Source: Myxococcales bacterium (GTDB taxonomy: Bacteria; Myxococcota_A; Polyangia; Polyangiales; GCA-016699535). Taken from it: a stretch of DNA of 64,000 nucleotides. This document shows positions 7,950 to 17,716 of this stretch, one piece after another (the first letter of the stretch is position 1; each line of letters starts with the position of its first letter). The position numbers and the translations under genes are program-made. The notes below the pieces were generated by a model. That model was not told where the DNA came from. It searched no databases and was given only the letters and a program-made list of their open reading frames with translations. The stretch spans positions 3,852,001 through 3,916,000 of the forward strand of contig CP064980.1 of NCBI GenBank assembly GCA_016699535.1. The letters are read 5' to 3'.

Positions 7950-9717
7950 TTATTCCGATGCGCTGTACATCGCGTCAATTTGGTTTTGGAAATTTTTACT
8001 GATCACAGCACGACGTAACTTGAGCGTGGGCGTAAGTTCACCGTGCTCTTGAGAGAAAGATCGCTCGAGGACCGTATATTTTTTGATTTGCTCGACACGA
8101 GCCAAATTTTTGTTAACTTGTCTGTATATGCATGGCAACACGGTCGTTCTGCTCCTCTGAGCTGAGCCCCTTACAAAAAGCGGGGTTTAGCACAATCAGC
8201 GCGGTTAAGTACTTGCGTTTATCGCCAATGACGACAGCTTCTTCGATTAAATCTAGCTCTTTTAGGGCGTTTTCAATATTTGCAGGGGAAATATTTTTTC
8301 CGCCCGAGGTTATAATGATGTCTTTTTTCCGCCCTGTGATGCTCAAATACCCGTCAGGATCAAAGCTTCCTAAATCCCCTGTATGAAGCCACCCCTCCCT
8401 TAGCGCGGCTCGGCTCGCTTCCTCGTCCTTATAGTAGCCAAGAAACACGTTGGGACCTGAAACCAAAATCTCATCATCCTCGGCGAGTTTTACCGAAACA
8501 CCTGGGAAGGCCGGACCCACCGTGCCCAGGCGTGTTCTTCCCGGGATATTAAAACTTGTAGGGCCGGTCACTTCGCTTTGGCCATAGACCTCATGAATAA
8601 GGATATCCAGCGAAGCAAAAAAACGTAGAAGTTCTTCGGAGATGGGCGCAGCCGAGCTGATGAGTAAGTTTGCGCGCCCTAGGCCAAGGGCTTTACGTAG
8701 CTTGCCTAGCACCAAGCGACGTGCCGCACCCAAAAGCAAGCTATCGAGAGGATTGATTGTGCACTGTGTTGCGCGCTCGTTGATACTTCGCTCACCCACG
8801 GCCTTGGCCAAATTGAAGAGTGCTTGCTTTAATGCGGGAGCTTGCTGCAACTTGCTAAGCAAACCTTCATGCATTTTTTCCCAAACACGTGGAACGCCGA
8901 AAAAGAAAGTGGGCTCCACAGTTTTTAAATGCTCCAGTAGATGGTCCATGGACTGTGCGAAATAGACTTGAGCCCCTGAAGCAATCGGACCGTAGATCGT
9001 AAAAACTTGCTCAGCGATGTGCGCCAATGGCAAATAAGAAAGCGTCCTGTCTTGTTCGTCAATCTGAACGGAATGCGCGGCCGTTCTTCCGGTCCATGCA
9101 ATGTTCTGATGGCTCAGCATCACCCCTTTTGGAAAGCCTGTGGTTCCAGAAGTGTATACCAGTACCGCAAGATCGTCTGGGGCAAGCCTATCCACCTGCT
9201 GCGCTAAAAACTCAAGCGAAGCACTCTCGCCGTACGCCAACAGATCCTTAAAATGCCACGCGCGAACATGATCCGGAAGATGCAGCTCCGATATCTGACC
9301 TTCCATAACAATCACGTGCTGAAGCGCTGGAAAAGTCTGCTTCGTTTTAACCAAACGATTGAAGAGCTTGGCTTCCTGAACAAGTAAAAATTTTGCTTCA
9401 GTATGTCTGAGAACATAGCTTGAATCTTCTTCGCTGCTGTTTTTATAAATCCCTGCCGCGGCTCCACCGAGCGACATGCACGCGAGATTAAAAATGACCC
9501 ATTCGGGACGATTGCTTCCTTGAATGCAACCGATGTCACCCCTACTGAAACCGAGCCGATCGAGTGCTTTTGAAATCTTAGCTACTTGCTGCGCATAGCT
9601 TTGCCAAGAAGTCGGTAGCCACTTTTGATCTTGCCACACAAAATAAGCCGAACGTTCAGAAAAGGCTTGGGCGTTTTGTAAGAGAAAGCTCGGTATACTG
9701 AAAGTTGTTTTCGACAT
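7950..9717 (-). CDS. Long-chain acyl-CoA synthetase (AMP-forming), frameshifted near the 3' end
   Basis: Activates fatty acids to acyl-CoA through acyl-adenylates. The main frame (8113-9717) holds the AMP-binding signature YTSGTTGFPKGVML (about 192-205), the acceptor motif EVYGQSEVTGP and the hinge region GWLHTGDLGSFDPDG with ITGRKKDIIIT. It stops early at a TAA near 8113. The expected C-terminus, VNKNLARVEQIKKY to LTPTLKLRRAVIS, continues in the next frame down to 7950. Dropping one A near 8120 restores a single protein of about 588 residues. This is probably a sequence error rather than a dead gene. Confidence 0.88.
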
Positions 9718-9728
9718 GTGAAGCTTTC

Positions 9729-9947
9729 ATGTCTACCACAAGCATAACTTCAGGAGGAGATCCTTCTTTTCACTCTTTTAATAGGCACATCGCCTATGGC
9801 TCTGAGAAGGACTCAGCCACCGCCACACGACATTGCGATCAGATTTCCGTCCACAAACAAATCGTCACAAAAAACCTTGCAAAGATACCTTTAGGATCTA
9901 CAGTAAGGTTAATCGTGCAAGAGGTGGACAGTGTGTCCGCGAAATAG
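9729..9947 (+). CDS. Possible small ORF at the head of the PqqD/ATP-grasp gene row
   Basis: An open frame of 72 codons beginning MSTTSITSGGDPSFHSFN and ending VRLIVQEVDSVSAK. Its stop overlaps the start of the next gene by 17 bp, as in translational coupling, and it precedes a PqqD-like gene, so a short substrate peptide is conceivable. Against it: the ATG is only 11 bp from the divergent acyl-CoA synthetase start, leaving little room for a promoter, and no family is recognised. It could equally be the leader of the operon. Confidence 0.3.
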   Translation: MSTTSITSGGDPSFHSFNRHIAYGSEKDSATATRHCDQISVHKQIVTKNLAKIPLGSTVRLIVQEVDSVSAK

Positions 9948-11190
9948 CGCTTTGCAAAAGTTTAGGTGCACGAACTGTGCACTAATTATCGCTAGCGAAT
10001 TGCTCTGGCTTGGAACGCCTGCATTCGCCGATGCACAAAGTGATCGTGTCTACGACCTAGCTTTCGCAGCATCGATTTCAGAAGAAAAGAGAGGAAATGT
10101 ATCAGGAGCAATTCAGCTCCTGCTTCCAGTGAAAAAGCTTTACCCTCAGGATTTCGAACTCATGTTGCGCTTAGGTTGGCTCTATTTCCAAAACGAGCAA
10201 TACAACAACGCACTTGAGAATTATCAACAAGCCTTTTCGATGTCGAACGGAGATGACCAAGCTGCGCTTGGCCTGGGATGGTCACTGTCACGTTTGAATC
10301 GTTGCCCCGAAGCCTTAGTTTTTTTTGATGATGTTCTTCGCAAAAACCCGGACCAAGTCTCCGCCAAAGAGGGTCAATCGTTCTGTGACGAGCCCGGATG
10401 GCTGATCCTGAGCCTTGGCCTCTCTAGCACTTACCAATACCATAGCGCGCATCCGTACTTGGATTGGGGTTTAGGCGTTTCACCCAGAATCAGCGCTATC
10501 CTTGATTCGGTTTTTCTCCTGGACATCAGCTACCGAAGAACCGAGTTTCAAGCAGACCAAAGCTCTAGAGCAGGCGCCTCGCCAAATAGGACACACGGCA
10601 TTTCCGTCGATGAAGCTTTTTTGTCTATGGGGCTTCAAAGCTCAAAACTCGGCGCACTCCTAACTTATGCTTTTGCAGCGAGCAACTCAGACTATCTTGC
10701 AAGGGCACATGCACTCGGTCTAAGAGGCTCCGTCCGGTATTGGGGAGAGTTTGTTCTTGAAAACAGTGCAACGTTTTATAGCGATTTGACTGTGTGGCGT
10801 TTTGCCCCTTCCTGGGCCATGCCACTGACTTCTTGGCTATCAATACAACCTTACGGAGCGCTTCAGGTCCTTAATAGTGAGCTACCCGTAGAAGCCGGAC
10901 TTACAAGCACAGTATGGAATACTCTGGGAAGCCTGTGGCTTGGTTGCCGTCTCGGTAAAGCCAAGCGACCTACACGGCTAAGTGAACCAAGCATTTACAA
11001 CACTTTCGATACCTTTCGGCAAAGCGTCTACTCCGGGGCATCGTTACGAATAGCGCAGCACTGGCAGCTGTGGGTTAACTACCAAATAGAACGCCGTCAG
11101 CTGCTCGATGAGCTTAGCCAAACACACCACAGCTTAGCTCACTATTTTTCATTAGGCATAAGTTTGAACAACATTGAACTGGGAGAATGA
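9931..11190 (+). CDS. Exported TPR protein with a C-terminal outer-membrane barrel-like region
   Basis: A 419-residue protein with a signal segment (LIIASELLWLGTPAFA, cut near residue 34). Three TPR-like helical repeats follow at about 40-150 (SGAIQLLLPVKKLYPQ, NNALENYQQAFSMSNG, PEALVFFDDVLRKNP). Residues about 160-419 show alternating aromatic strands such as YRRTEF and FSLGISLNNIELG, like an outer-membrane beta-barrel. The start is GTG at 9931 with AGAGGTGG just upstream. It is first in a row of overlapping genes with PqqD, ATP-grasp and decarboxylase functions, so it may be the outer-membrane part of that system. The family was not named. Confidence 0.7.
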   Translation: MCPRNSALQKFRCTNCALIIASELLWLGTPAFADAQSDRVYDLAFAASISEEKRGNVSGAIQLLLPVKKLYPQDFELMLRLGWLYFQNEQYNNALENYQQAFSMSNGDDQAALGLGWSLSRLNRCPEALVFFDDVLRKNPDQVSAKEGQSFCDEPGWLILSLGLSSTYQYHSAHPYLDWGLGVSPRISAILDSVFLLDISYRRTEFQADQSSRAGASPNRTHGISVDEAFLSMGLQSSKLGALLTYAFAASNSDYLARAHALGLRGSVRYWGEFVLENSATFYSDLTVWRFAPSWAMPLTSWLSIQPYGALQVLNSELPVEAGLTSTVWNTLGSLWLGCRLGKAKRPTRLSEPSIYNTFDTFRQSVYSGASLRIAQHWQLWVNYQIERRQLLDELSQTHHSLAHYFSLGISLNNIELGE

Positions 11191-11191
11191 A

Positions 11192-11458
11192 ATGACGGAC
11201 CTACAACGTTTATCGGATCTTGCTGTGAGTGACACGGGCTTTGTGTTTGACCCTTTTACCGGGTCCACCTTCTCCGCAAATAAGACTGCCTTGCTCCTTA
11301 TCCGTGGCTTTAAGGAAAAGACTCCTAAAGCCGAACTTATCGATATTTTGCAAAGAGAATTTGAAATTGAGCCCACGGATACGCTTGAGAGGGACGTAGA
11401 CGAATTTATTCAAGTGCTCAGAAACTACAATTTGGTTTCGAGAGATTGTGAGCTATGA
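11192..11458 (+). CDS. PqqD-like protein
   Basis: An 88-residue protein with the PqqD fold pattern: a strand pair GFVFDPFTGSTFSANKTA followed by LLLIRGFKEKTPKAELIDIL and a final helix DEFIQVLRNYNLV. PqqD-like domains bind substrate peptides and hand them to modifying enzymes, or act inside peptide-maturation clusters. The start at ATG 11192 (GGGAGA upstream) is preferred to the longer TTG frame. It begins 1 bp after the TPR/barrel gene ends and overlaps the ATP-grasp gene by 4 bp (ATGA), so tight co-expression is expected. No radical-SAM partner is visible. Confidence 0.7.
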   Translation: MTDLQRLSDLAVSDTGFVFDPFTGSTFSANKTALLLIRGFKEKTPKAELIDILQREFEIEPTDTLERDVDEFIQVLRNYNLVSRDCEL

Positions 11459-12528
11459 GCACGAAAGCTATCACTATTGCTATTACGGGGCTAAACGCAT
11501 CTGACAATCCTGCGCCCGGTGTTGCGGTGATGCGAAGCATCCGTCATGCAAGTGAATTTTCCGGACAGCTAGTTGGTCTTTGCTACGATAGTTTGGATTC
11601 TGGCAACTTTGCTTCGGAACTTGCAGATGCTGTTTTTCTCATGCCCTACCCGAGGGAGGGCATCGCCGCATTTGAAGAGCGGCTTCGCTATATCCATTCG
11701 CTACGTCCCATCGATGTGTTTATCCCCACGCTTGATTCTGAACTAAGCGCTTGCTTGGAACTTGAACCTGTCTTTTCAGAACTTGGCATCCGAACCTTTC
11801 TACCAACAAAAAAACAACTCGAGCTCCGGTCAAAAGCGCATCTCTGCACCCTTGGTGCACACTTCGGTATACAGGTACCTCGCACTCGCGTTGTCAACGA
11901 AGCACAGGAACTCTACACAATCGACAAAGAAGTCCCTTACCCTCTTTTTATCAAAGGAGTGTTTTACGGAGCGATAAAAGCACAGACCCCAGACGAAGCA
12001 ATTAGTGCCTTTCATAAAACCGTAGCGCAGTGGGGGACTCCCGTTGTGGCCCAACAAGCAATAACTGGAACTGAATTTGATGTCGTTGCTGTAGGGGACG
12101 GCAATGGTGGACTTGTAGGCGCCGTACCCATGCGCAAAACTCTCCTAAGCAAAGAAGGCAAAGGCTGGGCTGGTATTACCATCAAGGACCCCAAACTACT
12201 TGAACTTACTGAAGCCTTTGCAAAAGCCAGCGCATGGCGTGGCCCATTCGAAATCGAGGTCATGCTTGATCGACAAAACAACTATCAACTCATGGAAATT
12301 AACCCACGCTTTCCAGCGTGGACCTATTTGAGCACAGGAGCCGGGATGAATCTTCCATGGAGGGTCGTACGCCGAGCGCTGGGCGATACAACACCCATCA
12401 AACAAGACTACCGTGTTGGCACCCTGTTTAGCCGTATTGCTATTGATCAAATCGTTGAGCTTGCAGAGTTCGAACAGCTTGTAACCTGTGGCGAATTATT
12501 TCGAAGATCTACCGAGGAGGCAGTATGA
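11455..12528 (+). CDS. ATP-grasp ligase (carbamoyl-phosphate-synthase-like)
   Basis: A 357-residue ATP-dependent ligase. The N-terminal third is a Rossmann-like pre-ATP-grasp domain (TIAITGLNASDNPAPGVAVM). The ATP-grasp core runs from about 125 to 310: PLFIKGVFYGAIKA supplies the lysine strand, FEIEVMLDR and LMEINPRFPAW carry the Mg-binding Glu and Asn. Such enzymes join a carboxylate to an amine through an acyl-phosphate. Here it lies between a PqqD-like gene and a PLP decarboxylase, with ATGA overlaps at both ends. Inference: it forms an amide or peptide bond on an amino acid supplied or altered by its neighbour. The substrate is unknown. Confidence 0.82.
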   Translation: MSTKAITIAITGLNASDNPAPGVAVMRSIRHASEFSGQLVGLCYDSLDSGNFASELADAVFLMPYPREGIAAFEERLRYIHSLRPIDVFIPTLDSELSACLELEPVFSELGIRTFLPTKKQLELRSKAHLCTLGAHFGIQVPRTRVVNEAQELYTIDKEVPYPLFIKGVFYGAIKAQTPDEAISAFHKTVAQWGTPVVAQQAITGTEFDVVAVGDGNGGLVGAVPMRKTLLSKEGKGWAGITIKDPKLLELTEAFAKASAWRGPFEIEVMLDRQNNYQLMEINPRFPAWTYLSTGAGMNLPWRVVRRALGDTTPIKQDYRVGTLFSRIAIDQIVELAEFEQLVTCGELFRRSTEEAV

Positions 12529-13872
12529 ACAAAGATAAATACGAGCGACCAGTACTAATTCGGCACGCCATTGGGTTGATGAACAAGTATTCACGCATGC
12601 GCTCCATGCAGCCGCAATCTCATATTGATGGTGTTTCAGTAGCCGAGCTGATCAACACTTACGGTTCTCCTTTGGTCGTCTTCTCGGAACGCACTCTTAT
12701 TGATCGTTATCGAGAACTGGAACAGGCTCTTTCAACGCGCTATCCCAACTACCATATCGCCTGGTCCTACAAGACCAACTATCTTGATGCGATTTGCCGC
12801 GTCTTTCATAAAAATGGAGCGTGGGCAGAGGTGGTCTCTGAGTTCGAGTATGAAAAAGCACTTCATCTTAACATACCAGCCGAGCATATTCATTTTAATG
12901 GGCCACTTAAATCCGAGAACGTACTGCAGCGAGCGCTTTCGTCGGGCACTATTATTCATATTGATCATTTTGATGAAATGGCGTTGGCCGAGCGCATTGC
13001 CAAAGAACTATCGTTTCGTCCCAAGGTTGGAATTCGCATTAACATGAGTGTTGAAGGCGCTCCTCAATGGAGCCGTTTTGGTTTCAATTTGGAAAACGGT
13101 CAAGCGCTTGATGCCGTCTCTCGACTACTTGCCGGAGGGTCTTTGCAACTTGCTGGCATACACTGCCACATTGGAACTTTTATTATGGATCCTGGCGCTT
13201 ACCGAGAACAAAGTCAGAAGCTCGCGGAGTTTGCCAATCTGATTAAAGAGAAACATGGCATTTTTTCTGTCCTTCATCGATATCGGGGGAGGTTTCGCCT
13301 CGCACAACAACCTCAAGGCTCAATATTTACCCGGTGAACAAGCAATTCCGCCTCTATCTCGCTATGTCGAAGCCATTTCCGAAGGCTTAGCAAAGCTAGA
13401 CTATCCACCCGATCAAAAACCAACTCTTGTACTCGAGACAGGTAGAGCACTCGTCGATGATGCAGGCTATATGCTTGCTAGTGTCGTAGCAAACAAGCGA
13501 CTCCCTGACAGTCGTAGAGCTGTCGTTATCGACGCGGGTGTCAACCTGCTCTTCACCTCTTTTTGGTACAACCACGATATCATTCCCGCGCAACCCTTCA
13601 GCGGCAACCTTGAGCCTACAGTAATCTACGGACCGCTGTGCATGAACATTGATGTACTTCGCGACAATTTTCTTTTTCCGCCTCTCGACGTCGGCGATCA
13701 TTTGGTGATTCGAAACATTGGTGCCTACAACGTAACGCAATGGATGCAGTTTATAACCTATCGTCCAGCCGTAGTACTCATTGGAACGGACGGTCAACAT
13801 AGTGTTATCCGGCGCAAAGAAAACCTTGAAAGCATCCTTTCGCATGAAACACTTCCGAACTGGCTAGCTTAG
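12525..13872 (+). CDS. PLP-dependent amino acid decarboxylase (DAP/ornithine/arginine type, fold III), frameshifted
   Basis: Decarboxylase of the LysA/ODC group. The first frame has the N-terminal YGSPLVVFSERTLIDRY, the PLP-lysine strand HIAWSYKTNY, HFNGPLKS, RFGFNL and GIHCHIGTF. The second frame continues with the glycine loop IDIGGGFASH, LETGRALVDDAG, the active-site pair in PLCMNIDVL and the C-terminal barrel. They separate at a run of six T at 13261-13266; five T would give HGIFLSFIDIGGG. The composite is about 449 residues, close to family length. The start overlaps the ATP-grasp stop (ATGA). The absence of lysine-pathway neighbours suggests a specialised substrate rather than housekeeping LysA. 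Confidence 0.87.
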
Positions 13873-13886
13873 GGCCAGCTCCCTCG

Positions 13887-16033
13887 ATGAAAACACGACA
13901 AAACACAGCTCATAGTTTTTTTAGAAGCTATTCCCAAATTGTTATTTCGAGTTCAAGCAAGGTTGGGGTGTTTCTTTTCGCCTCAACATGTCTTCATCCT
14001 CAAATGATGTTGGGCGGCGCAATTGCCGTTGTCGTGGCCATCTTATGTTCACGCTTGCTATCGCTAAGCGAGGAGCAACGAAATCTTGGCCTCCATAGCT
14101 ACAATGCATTGCTGGTCGGCTTGGGTGCTGTGGCTTGGTTTGGATCCACGAACAACGTTCTATGGATTGTTTTATTAGCAGCAATCGCAAGCGTCTTTGT
14201 TACCGCAGCATGCCGCGCATTTTTGGGATCGTATTTTGCGCTACCGACCCTAACCTGGCCATTTTTGATGGTGTTTTATATCTTTCTGGCAGCCTGGAAC
14301 TCGCTCGATACGCAGCCAGTGTTCGAGCAAATGTCGCTAGTCCCTGCGAATCTGCAAGGCTTACCGCACTTATTACATACTTTTCTCACCGCCTTGTCAG
14401 GCATCTTTTTCTTTTCCCACCCTCTTGTCGGAATTCTTATCTTTATTGGATTGTTAGTGTACAGCCGCATTGCTGCCGTCACCGCTCTGCTGATTTGCGC
14501 TGCTACCTTTGCATTATTTCAATTTGTATTCTTTATCAGTTCAACTGCACTCGAAAGTGTCATCTTATTAAACGTACTCCTTGTCACCGTATCGGTATCA
14601 GGCGTGTGGTTTGTGCCCGGTCTATTTTCCCTTCTGGCTGCCGTTTTAGCAGCTGGGTTTACCATCGGGCTAAGTTTAGGGCTAAACGCGCTTCTTTCAG
14701 GATTCCGTTTACCTTTGCTAATTCTTCCTTTTAATCTTGTTTCATTTTTGATCTTGTATGCGATGCGTGAGCGACTTAGTGATCGGAATCCTAAATCAGT
14801 TGATTTTTTCGTTGGCACCCCCGAACAAAACCTTCGCTACTATCGAACCCGATTGGCTCGATTTGGATCGCACTACCAAATCCGCTTTCATGCCCCTTTT
14901 ATGGGAACGTGGTATTGCACGCAGGGCGTAGAAGGTGCCTTTACACACAAGGGTCCGTGGAAAGACGCCTTGGATTTTCAAGTCAGTGGTGCCGATGGGC
15001 AGATGCATCGTGGGCAAGGTAACAGTCTAGAAGATCACCTTTGCTATCGTTTGCCAGTATGCGCTGCAGCCGACGGAACAGTTATCCGTGTGGTCGACTC
15101 CGTTGCAGACAACCCTATCGGTGAGGTTAACCTGCGCAACAACTGGGGCAACCTCGTTCTTATCTACCATGCTCCGCGCTTATATTCACTTGTCTGCCAT
15201 CTTTCGCCAGGAAGTGTACGGGTAAAGGAAGGGCAAGTGGTTCGCCAGGGAGATATCCTCGCCCTATGCGGAAACTCAGGACGCTCGCCTGTTCCTCATT
15301 TGCATTTTCAACTTCAAGCAAGCCACCAAATTGGTGCAGCTACCCTCCCTATCGAACTTCACGAAATCATCACCGTGGAGCAGGGCTTAGCCCATCTTCA
15401 TGCGACCTTCGTTCCCCAAAAAGGAACACAGCTAAGAAACATTCAAAGCAGTTCCGAGCTCTCTTTTCCACCGTCTTTCCTTGAAGCCTATGTTTCTGAA
15501 TTCACCTCAACGAACGGCGTCGAAACAGTTGTTTCAGAATTTGATATGCTCAATCATCGAATTTTAATGTCGCGAAAAAAGAACAGCAACCTCTATTTCG
15601 ACAAAGAAGAAGGAATGCTCACCATCTACGATGTGATAGGCAAGGACTCATCCGTGCTTCATGCATTGCACTACGCAATGCCGCGTTGGCCTAACGACAC
15701 TACTCAAGAACTCATCTGGGATGACTTCGTTCCAGTCTCCATAGTGTTTCCAAAAGGGCTACGCTGGGCAAGCGACCTTTTGTCTATTCTCTCATCAACC
15801 GCCGCGCTTAGCATGCATTATCGCCTTTAAACGCGAAGGTTTTAAACACGACTATCGAAGGAAGCAGTGCACGCACAACGCTCAAAGGCCAAGCACTGCT
15901 AACCACAAAGCTTTCGTACAACGTCAAGGACGTTTTTTTTCAAATAGAGCTACACACTCCGAAGCAATCAACCACACACAAACTTACTAAGAGTGACCTG
16001 CAGTGGGACGAAACAGGCAGCGAGGATCCATAA
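13887..16033 (+). CDS. Urea-transporter-like membrane domain fused to M23 peptidase domain
   Basis: Residues about 25-300 are hydrophobic helices with urea-transporter (UT) marks: LGLHSYNALLVGLGAV and FFSHPLVGILIFIGLLV. Residues about 335-490 are an M23 metallopeptidase/LytM-like domain with zinc ligands in THKGPWKDALDF, the HLSPGSVRVKEGQVV lysostaphin-type turn and SPVPHLHFQLQ. A beta-rich tail follows. The frame stops at 15830, but one extra T at 15826-15828 would continue it (LLNAKVLNTTIEGSS to DETGSEDP) to a TAA at 16033, just before the next gene. I favour that longer form. The fusion implies transport coupled to work on cell wall or a peptide at the outer face of the inner membrane. Confidence 0.78.
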
Positions 16034-16078
16034 ACAGCATTTTGACGTACCGCAAATCACTCAAACAGCGAGGCAACC

Positions 16079-16730
16079 ATGGAACAAATAAAGATGACTA
16101 CGCAAATTATAAAAAACAACAACTTTTGCTCTTTTCTTTTGTATCGTCGCCAGCACAAGCTACGCAGACTCGCTGCAACAACGCAATTACAAAAACTCCT
16201 ACGCCGCTGAAACGCGACATGACTACAAGCTGGCTCTCAAAGCGTTACTTGCCAACCAGAGCACAGAAAAGAACTCTTATTTTTTCAATCTACGCAGAGC
16301 TTGGCTCCTATATTTAGACGGAGAATACTCAAAAGCTATTTCGGCATATCAAACAGCCGCGCGTCTATCTCCCAAAGCCATTGAGCCCTATCTCGGTCTT
16401 TTGCTACCTCAACTGGCGATGCGCAAATGGCTTGATGCTGAAAAAACAGCAAGTCGTATTCTGCAACGAGACCCTCATCATCCGATTGCGAGAGCTCGTA
16501 GGGCATTGGCTCTGTATAATCTAGGACGCTTTGCTGACGCACAAAAAGTATACAACAGTGTTGTCGTCGACTATCCGTCCGATGTCGAAATGATGAGCGG
16601 TATTGGCTGGTGCCAGCTGAAACAAGGCAAAGCGCAAGAAGCAATCCAAACTTTTGAAAAAGCGTTGCTCATTTCTCCCGAACACTCGTCTGCGTTACAA
16701 GGCCTAGCTACTTTAAACGCTACTCAATAG
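16079..16730 (+). CDS. Exported TPR protein, frameshifted near its signal peptide
   Basis: From about residue 33 the frame gives TPR-like repeats (YKLALKALLANQS, YSKAISAYQTAARLSPKA, DAEKTASRILQRDPHHP, FADAQKVYNSVVVDYPSD, AQEAIQTFEKALLISPEH), a scaffold for protein contacts. The start lies in another frame: deleting one A from the six at 16111-16116 gives MEQIKMTTQIIKTTTFALFF with CIVASTSYA, a clear signal peptide. It follows the urea-transporter/M23 gene by 45 bp and ends 11 bp inside the convergent GST gene. It probably belongs to the same envelope system as the TPR/barrel protein at 9931. Confidence 0.72.
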
Positions 16731-17316
16731 CTTGTGTGCTTTCAAAAACTGGAAAAACATTAAAAAACTTGGCCAGTTTGCATAAGCTCGGATGATTGAT
16801 AATTGGATAAGCATCCCGAAATTTCATCCAGTCCAGCGTGCTGACCATGGCAATTTCTTTTAAACCAAAGGATGAGCTTTGCTCAAAAGCTCCCTTAATG
16901 CATTGCTGCTCAAGCCAGCTCATCGCAGCAACCACGCGCTCTTCCTGTTTTTTTAAGTACGGCAAGGTGCAAACCGTTGAATCATCTTTTCGAAAATAAA
17001 AAACATTGATCGCGGAATCAAGCGCTCCGTCTATCACGGTAAGTTGATTGATCGCATCAATGCTCGACTTGAGTTTTTGATCCAAAGCATGGCTCCCAGC
17101 GCTATCCTGCAAATAGTCGATGATCGCATGGGAGTCGAACACGAGCTGCTCGCCATCAAGCAAAACAGGTACCTTCCAGATGGGTGTAAGCTCGCGAAGC
17201 TTTTTCTGTCCTTCAGCGGTAGCTGTGCTCTGAAGTTCGAGCGGAATATCGAGCATCGAGGCCACAATGCGCACCCGCCGCACATAGGGGGAAGTTGTTG
17301 TCCCGAATAAAATCAT
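16720..17316 (-). CDS. Glutathione S-transferase family protein
   Basis: A 198-residue protein with a thioredoxin-like N-terminal GST domain (MILFGTTTSPYVRRVRIVA, cis-Pro strand WKVPVLLDGE, then FDSHAIIDYLQD) and an all-helical C-terminal domain. The TSPYVRR start resembles bacterial GSTs that use Ser, Thr or Cys rather than Tyr as the activating residue. The physiological substrate is not evident. It converges on the TPR gene with an 11 bp overlap. Confidence 0.85.
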   Translation of the reverse strand: MILFGTTTSPYVRRVRIVASMLDIPLELQSTATAEGQKKLRELTPIWKVPVLLDGEQLVFDSHAIIDYLQDSAGSHALDQKLKSSIDAINQLTVIDGALDSAINVFYFRKDDSTVCTLPYLKKQEERVVAAMSWLEQQCIKGAFEQSSSFGLKEIAMVSTLDWMKFRDAYPIINHPSLCKLAKFFNVFPVFESTQAIE

Positions 17317-17404
17317 AGGGCGCTTTTAGCAGCTAAAAATCCCCACCAAAAGCCCTTTTCGGGTCTCTACCTTTTTATATGGGCAAATCCGCAAAAATGC
17401 GGTA

Positions 17405-17550
17405 GTTGAGGTCCCTGCTAAGCAGAATAGCACGCACAATACGAAGCACCAGATTTGCCACATGCTGGCATATCGCGAGCGCCCCCGCAGCGGAGAGGTA
17501 AGCCGTGAGATGACAGTATGTGGCAAATCTGGGTTTCGGAAGACCTCAAC
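17405..17550. repeat. Palindromic element E1 upstream of tRNA-Ser(UGA)
   Basis: Outer arms GTTGAGGTC/GACCTCAAC and inner perfect 14 bp arms CCAGATTTGCCACA (17449-17462) and its inverse (17519-17532). The centre carries GAGCGCCCCCGCAG and GAGAGGTAAGCCGTGAGATG, also seen in elements E2 and E3. It fills most of the 293 bp between the GST gene start and the tRNA; no gene is seen there. Confidence 0.75.
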
Positions 17551-17609
17551 GAAACAGGTATGCTTCGGTGTGGTCTGGGCGGGGCGGAGGCCCCGTAAAA
17601 AATAGATTT

Positions 17610-17699
17610 GGAGGAGTGGCCGAGTGGTCGAAGGCAGCGGTTTTGAAAACCGCCGTACTGGCAACGGTACCGGGGGTTCGAATCCCTCCTCCTCCGCCA
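17610..17699 (+). tRNA. tRNA-Ser (UGA)
   Basis: Class II tRNA with a long variable arm. Acceptor GGAGGAG pairs with CTCCTCC, the anticodon loop is TTTGAAA within stem GCGGT/ACCGC, the T loop is GGTTCGAAT, and CCA is encoded. Confidence 0.97.
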
Positions 17700-17716
17700 A
17701 CAACGAAAGAGGTAAC

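Noticed and set aside
15831..16078. A separate gene in the gap after the urea-transporter/M23 frame
   Set aside because: The open sequence there is best read as the end of that gene after one extra T; it has no start of its own.
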